Assembly (NCBI GenBank): GCA_023212695.1
Contig: JALCCG010000065.1
Coordinates: forward strand, 28,158-92,157
Length of the DNA: 64,000 nucleotides
Direction: 5' to 3'
Source: Sporisorium sorghi
Taxonomy: Eukaryota > Basidiomycota > Ustilaginomycetes > Ustilaginales > Ustilaginaceae
Part shown: piece after piece, positions 51,169-62,700 of the stretch
Layout: each line of letters starts with the position of its first letter
Numbering within the stretch: position 1 is the stretch's first letter
Made by a program: the position numbers and the translations under genes
The notes under the pieces: generated by a model
Databases searched by the model: none
What the model saw: the letters and a program-made list of their open reading frames with translations, nothing else
Told to the model about the DNA's origin: nothing

Positions 51169-51429
51169 CCTAAGTGGGGAATTCGCAGCCAACTCAACTC
51201 AACCAAACTCAGCACAGCACAACAGCACAGCAAGAAGCTCATCTTTGTCAAATCGCCGCACGAGATAGTGGATCGGCAAGCACACTTTTCCCTCACACCG
51301 TCCAGAGCGCAGCACCAGCCCGCAAGCAGAGCCAGCAACCTCGTCGTCGACACCAGCTCCCAACGACCCTTCCGAACCTCCATCTTACACCTGATTCTTC
51401 TTCACCACAAGATCAACCCACACTTCAAG

Positions 51430-52847
51430 ATGCCGTCCCAAAAGACTTTCCGCACCAAGGTCAAGCTCGCCAAGGCGCAGAAGCAGAACCGGTACGTATC
51501 TGTTGCAGAAGCATAAGCAGTGGTGACGGGAAATGGCAAGCAGTGCGGTGCAATGCCGTAGAGTGCGGTGGAAGGGTGCATTGGATCGATGGGCCTTCGA
51601 TGGAGGATGTAGGGACATGGAAGGTTTGGATGCGATGCAGATGGAGGATGATGATGGTATATGGAATGCGAAGGTGGAGTGTTTGGCGGAGTACGATCGA
51701 CAGAGAGGCCATCAACGCATACGGTCGGCAAAGCGGAGAGGTACACAGCATCCGACGGCAGCATCATCAACTATCCAGCATCACACAGCATCGCAGTTGT
51801 CGCCGCCATCCACCACAACATCATCCGAGCATGACTATCGACATTCGACGATGGCAGCAACTTTTGCCAACCCCACATGTTCGTGGCGGAACATCGACAT
51901 GTCCTACCATACAGCATACCCTGGCCGCAGCACACTTTCAGCAACTGCACAGCTATCTCGCCTCTGTTCGCTGTCGAATGTGCCTTGGATACGACTGTGC
52001 ACTTTGGCACGAGCATCGGTTTGGCTGTGTTCAGGTCGGGAGCGGGTACCAGTGGATGACACGAGATGGCTTGGGACTGGTCGACATCTGTCGGACTCGA
52101 TCACAGCAGCATAGCCATGGACTTCTTGGACGCAGGGGATCAGTAGCGATGACGGGCAGACACAAGGGCGGCAGCAAAGGTGCAAGTCGACATCCTCAGC
52201 AGCTGTGCCACGGAGGTTTCCGTCAGGGGTTGCCTTTGCGATTACGCCAAGCGATTCAGTCAAGGGTATGCCGTCGCAGGTCTGCCCTTGACCGGCATAC
52301 GTCCCTGCACAACTGGTGATCTCCTGGAGCGCTATCGGTGGACCACTCTTAGGCAAATCGCACCGCTCGACACCTGCTCCCGCTTTGGACGTTACTCGAT
52401 GGCCGTCAGACGTCGCAGCTTTGTGTCGAACATGCAGCTGAACTTCACCCGCCTTGTGCGTGAAGAATAGTCTCGTCCATCAGCCAGATGCACCCGGATC
52501 GACGTTCCATCTGGACAAAGCACCGCCGTCCGCTGATCACTCAGTCGTAGCAACATTACCTCAGCCACTGCCACTGCCACTGCTGCATCCGTCAACCTTC
52601 ACCACTCTTCGCACTCGCCATCGCCGCTTGGAAGCCGCACTGCTTCCGCCCCAGCTCTTCCTTACATTGCTTACGCACCGCCGTCGAACCCCTTCAATTC
52701 TGCATAACGCCCTCATACTGACACTCTTCCTCTGCTCGTTCACCGCATCACAGACCCATCCCTAACTGGTTCCGCATGAAGGCCGACAACAAGATCCAGC
52801 ACAACGCCAAGCGTCGTCACTGGCGCCGAACCAAGCTCAACATCTAA
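51430..52847 (+). CDS. RPL39: 60S ribosomal protein eL39 (one long intron)
   Basis: Exon 1 (51430-51491) and exon 2 (52754-52847) give exactly 51 residues, the universal length of eL39. Exon 1 reads [20 protein letters not shown] and the spliced Arg codon (CG plus A) continues [20 protein letters not shown] and ends RRTKLNI. eL39 lines the polypeptide exit tunnel of the large ribosomal subunit. The donor is GTACGT, the acceptor CATCACAG with a TACTGAC branch site about 40 nt upstream. The intron is 1262 nt, far longer than the other introns here (68 and 94 nt). Neither exon is long enough to be noticed as an open frame by itself. Identification rests on near-complete match of the whole small protein. 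Confidence 0.97.
51492..52753 (+). other. RPL39 intron (1262 nt)
   Basis: Ribosomal-protein introns in eukaryotes often host snoRNAs. I looked for box C/D (RTGATGA with CTGA) and simple H/ACA patterns: one ATGATGA occurs near 51649 but no fitting D box follows within about 100 nt. Open frames on both strands (for example 52356-51904 minus) have no recognisable motifs. The last 200 nt are C/T-rich. Confidence 0.7.
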
Positions 52848-53635
52848 AAAGTTTTCCCTTTCAAGATGTTGTTCGCTTCTCTTCACTCAGCACGGTTCTC
52901 CTCCATCCCTTCCATGGCTTCCTCCACGCCCCTGTTAACGTCGTAGTGTCCTTCTGAGAGCGGAGGGTGCTGCGACGCAGGGCGGTAAGGGGTAGCGACA
53001 TATTGTACATCAAACAATACACACTCAAAAAATTGCGCAGCGCCTGGTTTTACTCCGCTCTCTCTCACTCGCATATGAATATCATGGCCTGTCAGCGCTG
53101 CTCTCTTTTCTCTTTTCTCGAAGTTGGTGCGTGTGCGCGTGATGTGATAGGTGTGTTGGCGTGAGAGTGTGATGCTGCGGATGAACGCGCAGGCAGGGTG
53201 CAGTGGGGAGCAAGGAGGGTGATTCGCTTCGAACAGATGCGGCAGACGAAGAGGCAGCAGAGCGTGTGAGCAGACGGCGTGTCACGGCCAGGGTGAGCAT
53301 TGCTCTGAGTGCGGTTGGACTGAGCGAGAGCAGCGGCTTGAGTGAGACACACCACGCCACGCTTTGCACGGAGAGCGAGGGAGAGTGTGGATGATCGACC
53401 GGTGTACAGCCGTCGTGATCCCTTACAAGACCAGGCGGGCCAACCGCGGCCGCTTCCTCTCTTTGCACAAACCGCTTCGCGAGCACCATCTTCAAACCTG
53501 ATCTCACACCACCCTTTCATATCGCGCCACATCGCACCATCCTCCAACAGCTTGAAAGCTCACACCACCACATTTTACAATCGAGCCAAACGGTCTGTGA
53601 TTAAACGCAAGCAAAAACAAAAGTGTCCACCATCT
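52848..53635. other. 3' intergenic region between convergent genes
   Basis: This 788-nt stretch lies between RPL39 (+) and the acetyltransferase (-). No gene or RNA was recognised. Confidence 0.65.
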
Positions 53636-56600
53636 CTACCCATCCAACAGCCCATCAAAGCGCTGCAACACCCACGCATCCGTGCCACCGCGCTTGGTAC
53701 GCTCGCTCGTGGCAATCCTCACATCACCTCTGTAAAATCCACGCTTGACGGCCTTGGCGTCGTCGAGCGGGGCTGCGAAGCCGTGTGCGCGGTAGAGCGC
53801 GAGCGCGTGCACGTTGGACGGGTGCACCTCGAGGAAGGTGCGCGCGAGGTACTTGCCGCTTGGTGCCGAGGTGGGGTCGCGCAGGCTGGCGAGCGAGCTA
53901 CCTGCCGTAAAGCTGCCGAGGGTCTGCAGGAGGGCTGATCGTGATCCTCCTGCGGACGACGACGACCCTTCCACAGCAGCAGCGGTCGCGGTGGCGGCAT
54001 CGTCGATGAACTTGGGACTCAGCGCCCGCACCACCGGCAGAGGCGCTCTCCCCGTCCCCACTGATCGCTTCGACCGCACGCGCATCGCCATCAAGCGCGC
54101 CTTGGCCATACACTCGCCATGCAGCGCCGCGAGCAGTTTGGCGCCCAACCCCTGCCCGCGCTCCTCCGGCGCCGTCGCCAACGTCAGCAGGTGGATATCG
54201 ATCATACTGCTCGCATCTTCCCTCTTCGAGCCGCTCGAGGAAAAGAGCGAGTCCTCGCTCGGCGCAGCCACGACGCTCAGGTGCGCCGAGACCACACCCA
54301 GGATCGTCTCGCTCTCCACGGGCTGCGCTTCCGCCCCACCGCCGCCACGCACTCGGGGCGGTGGCACAGAGAGTACCTTCTTCACAGGCGTGCTCCGCTC
54401 CTCCGTAGGGCCGGGCAGGTCGTCCAGTGTAAACTTGCGCACGGGCACACCGCGCTCTGCAAAGATGTCTGAGAACACCGACGTCGCGGGCGTATTGTTG
54501 ATCCGCCCGTCCGTACCACGCGGGCTGATCATGCGGGTGTGCGGGGCAGTGGGCGCAACTTTGCCGACGGTCGCGGAGGAGAACACGGAGGACGCAGCGT
54601 GCGGCGAAGACGACAGGCTGCTCGACGCTTCGCCCTCGGACGAGGCATCGTCCTGCTGGTCATCGCCGTCGGCTGCGCCTTCAGCAGCGGAAGGCGCGAG
54701 GTGCAGCGACTGCAACCCGCTCGCTGCGGGTGAGGCTATGCCGGAGGAAACGTGCCCGGGCGAGAGGGGCACGTCGGCGTGCGATCGAGCGTGGACCAGG
54801 TCGGCGGCTGCAGGTAATGGGGCAGCGGGTTCCGGGATAGGCTTGGCGACAGCGACGAGGCAGACGTGCCGGTCGTCGACGAGCAGGCGGAGTAGGAATG
54901 AGGCGGTCGAGGCGTATGTCTCGCCGTGATCGGGTGACTGTGTGAGGGAGAGAGCGGAATAGGTGGTCAGCGATCGATCTCGGATGAAGTGAGAGAGTAG
55001 AGAAGACTGGATCGGATAGAGCATCACGAGCGGAGTGAGCCATGTCAAGCCGGCTCGTCTATGCCATCACTGCACGGACTGCCAGGTCACACCACCTCCA
55101 GCGAAGGAGGAAGGACAGTATAAGAAAGCCGATGAAGCTAAACAAGGCTTCCCCACATTGACGGAATGTCAACGTGTGATAGCCTCGCGGAGAACGCTAG
55201 CAGATCTGTCATGCCATCCTCGCGTGCGGGGATGGAATGCGGGGAAACCATCTCCATGCGTCCTTCGACCACCGAAGAGTGCTACACTGCGGCAGGGAGA
55301 CGCACTGCGAAGGACGAAGGGCGACCGGCGACCCTAGGGTTGCACTCGAGATTGCCGAAGCCTTGTCCAAACACCACAGGCCAGGCCATCAGGTCTTCGT
55401 CTCGGACCGCTGCCAATGTAGCGAACAGCCACGTCACTCCAGAGTAGCAGTGTTGGCCGACGATGGCACCGACTGGCGATGAGGGACCTCTACGACGACG
55501 GAGGAGCCTCGGTCCGCGGATCCGTCGAAAAAGTGAGGCCATGCCGTGCTGCGCGAAAAATGAGGGAAAAAACGTGGACCTGCTGAATTGCGCAGCCGGC
55601 ATTTTCTTGATCTCTCTCCAAGCGAGAGACCAGAGAAAAAGCAGGAGCGTATCTCCAGAAAAAGATCTGGAGCTGATAAGAAAAAAGAAGGCTCGGCATC
55701 TTGAGAAAAAAAAAAAAAAAAAAAAAAAAAAAAGGACGCCGAGCTGATGATGCCAAAAAGAGTCTCGCCGAGATTGTGACGAGGATGCAGCGAAGGAGTG
55801 ACAAAGGAATCTTCCCATGAACGCCACACCCAGTGGTGACATCGCCCGGTTAACTTCATGTGACGAGTGGGAAAGGAGAAAGAGACGAACCGGTCCCTCT
55901 GTCAGCCCCTCTCTCGCTCCCCACTTGCTGTCCCCCTATCGAAGCGTGACGTCCCATCGCAACTCCAGAACGTGCGCAACGTCAACGAGAGCGTGAGAGC
56001 CCGGACGACCGAGACTGAGCGTGCTGCGATAAGGAAATGAAGTTGGAGGGACGCCGAAAAGCTTACTGTTCGGCTTCGGCTTTAGCGTGCCATGTCATGC
56101 AGGGCTGAGCCTTCCTGGCCCACCTTGTCCCCCTTTCCAGCACGTTAACCTTGGCGGCGTCTGCTCGTCTAACCAAGCACATGAGCACATCGGCAGAACC
56201 CACCGACGTCGCTATTGTGCTGTCCCCACCCTGCATTGCGTTCGCTTTTGCATCCTAAGAAAGCTTTTGTATCACCGAATACAAAAACAGTTGGCCGGTA
56301 ACAAAGCCTCGACCGACCCACATTGACCAAGCACCTTGCGCGCGCCGCTCGTCGCTGTGCCCTGCAGCAGTCAGCCCGGAGATCTTCCTCTCCCCTTGCT
56401 TTCTGTGACAGAGCGTCGCAGGAAAGGCCCTTGATCAATAACGCCGGTAGATCTTTTGCCGATAAGCAAAATCTGCTCCTTCCCCCTTTCACTTTCTTTC
56501 ACCACGTTTGAACAAATTTTTCAAAGATCTGCTTTTCATGCAGGAAGAAAGCGTATGCAGGAAGATGCTTGAAGAAATGCCGAGAAATGAAGCAGTGCGC

Positions 56601-58061
56601 AGAGACGAGAAGAAGAATCGCAATGGAGCAGGAACGAGGGCAGCCGGCGTCGCATCAAGTCATACCGGTGGCAAAGCGTCCAAACAGCGGTCGGGGTGCT
56701 GGCTGCGTAGGAGAGCAATGGCAGGCCGAACCCCAGTCCCTCTGACCGCAGCAGTCTGACGCTGGCGGCATAGCAGCATCCGCAGGGTGTGGCTGTGGCG
56801 ATGACAATGACATGGCAATAGGGCTGCCCTGAGTCGTGGTGGTGGTCTCAATTGGTGATGAAGAGTAGGGGCGAGACGAAAGCGCGAGTGCCGCCAAATG
56901 ACTACTTACTCTGTCTGAATCGCCGTGGAAGGCGTGTAGGTCGCGCACCTGTTCCAGGTCGCCACGTCGAAGCGCTCGCACTTCGATACGTGCGTCTAGG
57001 GCCGCAGCTCGCGCGGCTGGGTCGATCGCTTTGGCGCCCGAAGGAGCCATAAGATTTGAGATGGGAGGCATCGATACCTCGTTCGGATCGTGCACCCTGA
57101 CTTGGTCGAAAGGTGCCGACGACGAGTCCGGAAGGGCAAACTCCAAGTCTTGCGGTGTTTCGCCTTCGACCAGGCTGACGGACGAAGCATTCGAGACGGG
57201 ACGGTGCGGCAATGTGGTTGCGTCGCTGCTGGCGGCGCCAACGTGCTGGAAGGGGTATAGTTGTCGCACAATGTCCGAAGCATCAGGTGCCAAAGCAGGC
57301 GCGGCTTCCTCATCCGTAAGAATGTCCTCGTCGTAGGGCACGTAGGTGGGCTTGCGCTCTTCGATCTCGAGGTTGCGTCGGACGCCTTCGAGACGCGAAG
57401 CAAGATAGGCTGCATCTGGCGCGTGGCTCATTAGCCTCTCGTCGCGCAACGCCTCGAGCTCTTGCTCGACAGCGTGAACCGTCTTGCCCTTCCATTGTCG
57501 ACCTCCAAACGACAGACCATCGGCCTCTTCGTCGCTGCTGCTGTCCATAGCCGTGGTTGCTGCATTTCCTTTGACAGTGTTGTTGGACTGCGACGCAAAA
57601 GCTGTGCCGTTCTGGTCACCGACGCCTCGGTACGTGGACGAAGGTTGCGTGATTGGCTTGTTCTTGCCATATACGGGCATGGGCGCGAACGAGGCGCGAA
57701 CGTCAAAGTCTGGCGTGTCCGAGCCAGCTCGAGAGGAGCGGCTGCTCGAAGAGCCCTCAGCGTCATCTTCGGACAGACCTGGCGAGCCCACTTGGAAGGT
57801 GGCACGACGCTTCCTGCGCTGCGGCAGCTGGACCCTTTGGCCGAGGTAGCCAAAGCCGTGTGTGGAAGCTGCGGGCTCTTCAGAGCGTGTGTCGGAAGTG
57901 TCTGCGCTTATAGAGCCGCTTGCTTGGCTCTGGGTGTCAGTGGAGACAGTGGTTTGAGTGATACTGGCGGGGCGAGGTGGGTCGACTTCGGGCGCCATGG
58001 TGAGCCAGCCTGTGAAGCGAGGACGGGAAGGGCCCGCCATCTGCTCTTGGAGCGTCGTCAT
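53636..58061 (-). CDS. GNAT-fold N-acetyltransferase, coding sequence split by about 2 kb
   Basis: Two open segments carry complementary parts of one GNAT fold. Segment 1 (58061-56910, 384 codons from ATG MTTLQEQMAG) is disordered and ends with the first strand and helix, IEVRALRRGDLEQVRDLHAF. It stops at a consensus donor GTAAGT (56909-56904). Segment 2 (54937-53636, 433 residues) opens after a CTGAC branch site and CCTCACACAG acceptor and begins with the next strand, SFLLRLLVDDRHVCLVAV. It then has acetyl-CoA motif A, APEERGQGLGAKLL, and motif B, EVHPSNVHALALYRAHGF. Both ends are phase 0, so direct joining yields 817 residues. The wording recalls Naa50/Naa60-type N-terminal acetyltransferases. 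Odd points: the intron would be 1971 nt; the PVxY segment normally after the first helix is missing at the join, so a small exon may be hidden; and a disordered insertion of about 180 residues splits the domain. Two independent genes are less likely, since each alone lacks part of the fold. Confidence 0.7.
54938..56909 (-). other. Intervening segment inside the acetyltransferase gene
   Basis: This is the proposed 1.97 kb intron or insertion. It contains an A tract at 55706-55733 (T on the coding strand of the gene) and scattered short open frames on both strands, none with recognisable motifs. I did not find transposase-like coding or clear terminal repeats. Confidence 0.6.
55706..55733. repeat. 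Poly(A) tract, 28 A
   Basis: An A run inside the segment separating the two halves of the acetyltransferase gene. Confidence 0.95.
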
Positions 58062-59334
58062 GGTCGGAGGAGTGGTTTGGAGAGAGCGAGGGATGACGAT
58101 GATGGTATGCAGGTGGTGGTGCGGTAATGTCACCAGAAGAGGTCCAAGAAGGCCTTCCAAGAGATGTAGAGACTGTGTTGGTGGCCAACACGAGCTCGAG
58201 GTTGGAGTGAGTTGACTGAGCTCTCCTCACAACAACAACGACAACATGGCGGTAGATTCGAGATGAGATTGAATGCGTCTTTTGTTGGGAGAGACCGCAA
58301 ATGCTAGTGAGTGATGTTGCGCTGCGCAGAAAGTTGGTCGCCTTGTGACTGTAAATACGAGTGGCGTGGCGTGGGAAAGTTGAGGCTAGAGACTAAGGGT
58401 CGACGCTCAGTCGGCAGAGTTCCGTTGCCGTTGAGCTCGGTTGTCGTCCGATCGACTCGCTGCTGACAACAGTATCAGGTTGCTGCGCTGTCAGTCTATC
58501 AGGTGATTAATGGAACGAGCTGCAAGGAAGCTGCTGTGGTTGAACTGATGCTGAAGAGGATGTCGTGGCGTCTGAGAAAGCGATGATGGTGGTGTGACCA
58601 ACAGGTTGAGGTGTGTCTGCGAGGGAGAGAGGGCTCGATGAAGGAGCAACACGCTCAAAAACGAAATCCGGGCGCTTATCTGTTTCAAGAGTTGAAAGCC
58701 TTTGGAGCGTGTGGAAGCGTGACCGCGCTGTGCTGTGTTGCGGGACCAGAACCGGTCGGCGTATTTTTTTTTCTGATTTTCCAGAATTGGGCCCTTCGGC
58801 ATTTGGGCGAGTCTCGCCGAAAACGTGCGGCAGTGGGCCACTCTCTCTCACACTCACTCCAGACCCACTTTCACAAAATCGCAAACGAAAATCAGTGAGT
58901 GATTGCCGAATCCGAGCAGAAAATGGCGTCGCTTTTGTTTGTGGAGCTAGAAGCGAGTAAGAGAGCCAGCGGGCCAGCAAGACGAGACAGGTCATCACCC
59001 TTTCTCCGATGTACGGACCGACGAAGGGCAAGAGAAAGCCGAAAGAAGCTCGAAGAGGTAGAAAGTTGCAGCTTGCTGATGGCAGGTTGGTGTCCGCCAT
59101 TGAGAGTGACTCGCAATCGACAACTCTTGTCTATCAAGCTCGACAGCCATTATTGGCTTGCTGGTTGCAGTAAAGTTCCGTATCTCCCAAGGGTCACGGC
59201 AAGCCGGGGTCGATTATTGGATGAAACACAAGCGGACATACCGGTCGAATGGATTCGGTTTCTTTCAACACTCTCACCCTGATCTCCCGTCGCCAAAAGC
59301 AAAACAAAAAAAAACAAAAAAAAAAAGAAAAAGA
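58062..59334. other. Promoter region of the acetyltransferase and flank of the 5S gene
   Basis: This 1.27 kb holds the leader and promoter of the minus-strand acetyltransferase (right of 58061) and, at its right end, the T-rich Pol III terminator of the 5S gene. No other gene was recognised. Confidence 0.65.
59316..59332 (-). terminator. RNA polymerase III terminator of the 5S gene
   Basis: Directly after the mature 3' end, the minus strand reads T5 (59332-59328), C, then T11 (59326-59316). Runs of four or more T on the coding strand end Pol III transcription. Confidence 0.85.
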
Positions 59335-59451
59335 ACTGCAGCACCTAGGATTCCCGCGTGGTCCCCCACCGCAGTACTGACTAGGCGATACCTTGCTTAA
59401 CTTCGCAGATCGGACGGGATGCGGTGCTTTCAAGGTTCTATGGCCGCAGAT
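59335..59451 (-). rRNA. 5S ribosomal RNA
   Basis: The minus strand carries the complete 5S sequence of about 117 nt, from ATCTGCGGCCATAG to GGTGCTGCAGT. Conserved parts include GAAAGCACCGCATCCCGTCC, GATCTGCGAAGTTAA and GTGGGGGACCACGCGGGAAT. The molecule folds: helix I pairs CTGCGGC with GCTGCAG, helix III pairs CCTTG with CAAGG, and the outer helix of the beta arm pairs CCTAG with CTAGG. At several of these places the bases differ from the usual fungal 5S (CTCTG/CAGAG, CCCAG/CTGGG) on both sides of the helix, so pairing is kept. The internal promoter region (A box and C box positions) is present and a T-run terminator follows. It is a single dispersed copy, with no other rRNA sequence in the window. 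Confidence 0.95.
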
Positions 59452-59762
59452 GTTTGGAGGTCTCTTTTGAATGTACATGTCCAGCACTGCTTCTCAGGTC
59501 TGTTCTCAAGTCTGGGCCGCATCCAATCTCGCACACTCAGTCTCTGTGGGCGAAAGGCTTGGGTCCCGTGACAAGGATCGATTAGCGAGGGGAGCAGAAG
59601 ACGAGGATATACAGACTTGCTGAACACGGCAAGAACAAGTGCATGGGCTACATGAAGCAAGAGAGCAAATGAAACACGGTGCAAAGAGGGAAGGGGAAAA
59701 GGTATCGTGCACCGTGTGTTGCCCTCTTGAAGAACTGCAAATGAGAGAGAGTGAAGCAGCGC
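59452..59762. other. Short intergenic region
   Basis: This 311-nt stretch lies between the 5S gene 5' end and the stop codon of the zinc-finger gene, and is probably the 3' UTR of the latter. No feature was recognised. Confidence 0.65.
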
Positions 59763-62700
59763 TCACAACACATGACCACCAAAGGCCTTGTTGAACGACG
59801 GAGCACCCTGTTGACCTACATATGCATCCACCGTACTTTCACCCTGAGCCGGGTCACTGTGATCAGAGGCGCCACCACCGCCGGACGAGGCATCCGTCGA
59901 GTTGGACTGGCTCTCGCTGTTGCAACCACCAGTGTCGCTCTTGTGGTGCCTATTCAGCGCGTCCAGACGCGCAAACGTCTTGCCGCACTGTTCGCACGTG
60001 TGCGGTTTGATGTTGAGATGCAGGTTCTGATGGCGCTTGCAATCGTGCGAGCGTGCAAAACTCTTGTCACAGCCGGGCCAGTCGCACTTGTACGGTCGCT
60101 CGTCGGCGTGCGAGCGCAGGTGGCCTCGCAGATTGTACTGCCGCGTGAACGTAGATCCGCAGCCAGGGATGGGACAGGCAAACAGCGCCTCGGACTTGCG
60201 ACGCGACGCTGACGCCGCTTGCGTCGCCTGACTCGTCACCACGGGCACCGGTGGCGCCAGTTGCGAGCTTGCTCCTGAAGCTACACTCGATGCCGAGGGT
60301 GAATTGGCCGCATTTGCATCCAGGCCGCCCATGGCACCAACCCCTCCGAATGCATCGGTCGGATACTGCACGATGTTGCCTGCGGCGTCGTACATGAAGC
60401 CACCTGGCATCTGAGGCAGTGGGGATGCAGATCCTGTGCTGCTGCTGGAGGTGTTGGAGCCAAACGAGTAGTGGCGATCGTGACCGCTGCGGTACGGATG
60501 CACTCTCGCTGATCCTGAGATCGCATGATGGTGGCTGCCGGTGGCCGAATTGCTTGAAGAGACCGAGCGCCCCGTCTGCGGAGGAGCCAGCCCTCCGTTG
60601 GGTGCAGTGATCTGCGCGAGGAAATCTTCGTCGGCACCTTGGTACATTCGGCTGCGTGAGAGGTCCTCGGAATGCGCCAATCTGCGGTGACCGCCAGAAG
60701 CGCTCTGGCGCGCGCTGTTGGATCGTCGCATCCTGGTGCCGCCTGCCGTGCCGCTGCCAGAAGGTGCCTGAGATGCGTCGCCTGGGAAGCGCCACTGCGG
60801 GTTGAATTCCGTTGGTACAGCATTGGCAAGCTGGGAGGAAAAGTCGACGCCTCCCATCGTGTTGCTTTGGTCGTTGAGCTGGAAGACGGGCGGCATGATT
60901 GGCTGCTGTTGTGATGGGAGGTGTTGTTGCGCTTGCTGTTGCTGTGCTTGCTGCTGCTGCATGCTCGCGAGGAGAGCGTCATTTGGCCCAAACCCTTGCG
61001 ACAGGTCGAAAGGCAGCTGTGCGTTGTTGAGCAGCGAGGGGTCCAATGTCGCGAGCTGCGACGGGTCCATCTGCGACATTGCACCGGCAAAAAGCGCTGG
61101 ATCCGCCTTGAAAGCGGACCAGTCAAAATCGAGTCCGTTGGCTTGTGGCTTGGCTGCAGCTTGACTGGTGGCAGCAAAGGACCAATCAAATGCGGAACCA
61201 GCGCCTTCGGTGTTGCCTGCAGCGATGGGAGAGCGTGGTCCGATGTCCGAGTTGGCACGTTTGCGGAACGAGGCGAGGGTGGGGGACTCGGTCTTGCCAG
61301 CGTTTTGGAAGCCCATGTCGACGTCGAGACGCAGGAACTGGCGGATCTTGTCATACGAGTCCTGACGCTTGGCCTGGCTAGACCACTGGCCGGGAGCGTG
61401 GGTCGAGGTGCTGCGCTGTGGACCTCCCGCAAGCGTCGACATCAACTGACCCGTTTCCGCAGAGTAGCCTTCTGGGACGAGACGACCGCTAGCAGAGTGC
61501 GGGCGGAAGAGTTCCTGGCCTGCCGACGTTTGCGACAAGGTCGGACCCATCTGAGATTCGACGGTGGAAGCAGAAGCATCTGCGTAGCTGAAGGGCTCGT
61601 TGTGCAACGTGTTGGACTCATTCGAGGGCAGCCAGTTGCCGGAGTTGCCAAGCTGATTTGCGGATCCATCGAGACCATTTGAGATGCTTTGAGCACGTTG
61701 GAGGAGCTGCGCGAGGACCTCCTGGAATCCGCCACCCTGAGCGTGCGGCCCTCCCGCCCTGGGTGTTGAGGGCGAAGGTGCCATGACGTTGATGCTGGGC
61801 ATGTTGGCGTCGCCCTGCGAGGGGGCGGTGGCAGCGATAGGGGTAAAGTCCATGGAGGTATCGGATACCGAGACGGTGGGGATGCCTAATGTGAGCTGAG
61901 GAGCTCTTGCGGAAGCTTGCTGGCCGCCTGACTGGCTCGGTATTGATGAGTAGGTCGAGGGAGCGAAACTACCCGTCGACTGAGCAGCAGTCGACTGTGG
62001 GAAAGCGGGTGAGCCGCCGAAATCCGAGGCATCATCGAACACGGGCGGATAGCGTTGGTCTTCGTCGAGCTTGATCTGGCCTATCTGACCGAGGGTCTGG
62101 TTGAGAGCAACGTCCGATGCGAGGCGTTGGCCGAATGGCGGAGGGCTATGTACGTCTGAGCTGTGCGAATCGGTGCGGTTGTGAGAGGCGGCGGGGGAGA
62201 TGTTGCCGAGATGTGGGCTCGACTGCGGGCTCGGGTTGACTGTGTAGTCGCGGAAGGCATTTGGTGCGCCTAGTTGCGCGCCAGGTGCGGAAGACGCAGA
62301 AGGCGACAGGTGGGATGAGTTGGGAGTGGCGAACGGGGAAGGAGCGTTGAGCAAGCTGGCTTGCGTTGGCGCGCTGTAGCCATCAGCTGACGAGGGATCG
62401 TAGAAGGCCCCATTCTTCTCGAGAGGTTGTAGACCAGCGTGGGAGAAGGAATGAGCGTTGGTGGGAGCGCCCGAGGTGGAGTTCTGCATGTCGACGCCAG
62501 AGTCAGGGACTGCGCTGAGCGAACGAGCCCCTGCGACGAACGACCGGCAGCGTGCTGTTCTTACTGAGGCGGAATCGGATTCGCTGCGAGCCAAGAGGTC
62601 GAACGGGTTGAGCTCGGACAGGACCTTCTCGATGCGCTCGAGATAGTGGATGCGACGGGAAGAGAGGGCCGACTCTTCGAAGCGCTCGAAGGGGCCAGAG

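Larger units (their letters stand above)
50644..51429. other. RPL39 promoter region
   Basis: This 786-nt spacer contains a (GA)n run near 50862-50882, a CACGTGAC element at 51071 and an imperfect palindrome at 51126-51168. No gene was recognised. Confidence 0.7.

Noticed and set aside
51640..51740. Possible box C/D snoRNA in the RPL39 intron
   Set aside because: One ATGATGA box is present, but no D box or terminal stem at suitable distance.
53814..54929. 371-codon plus-strand frame opposite the acetyltransferase
   Set aside because: Antisense shadow; Ser/Arg/Ala-rich with no motif, while the minus strand carries GNAT motifs A and B.
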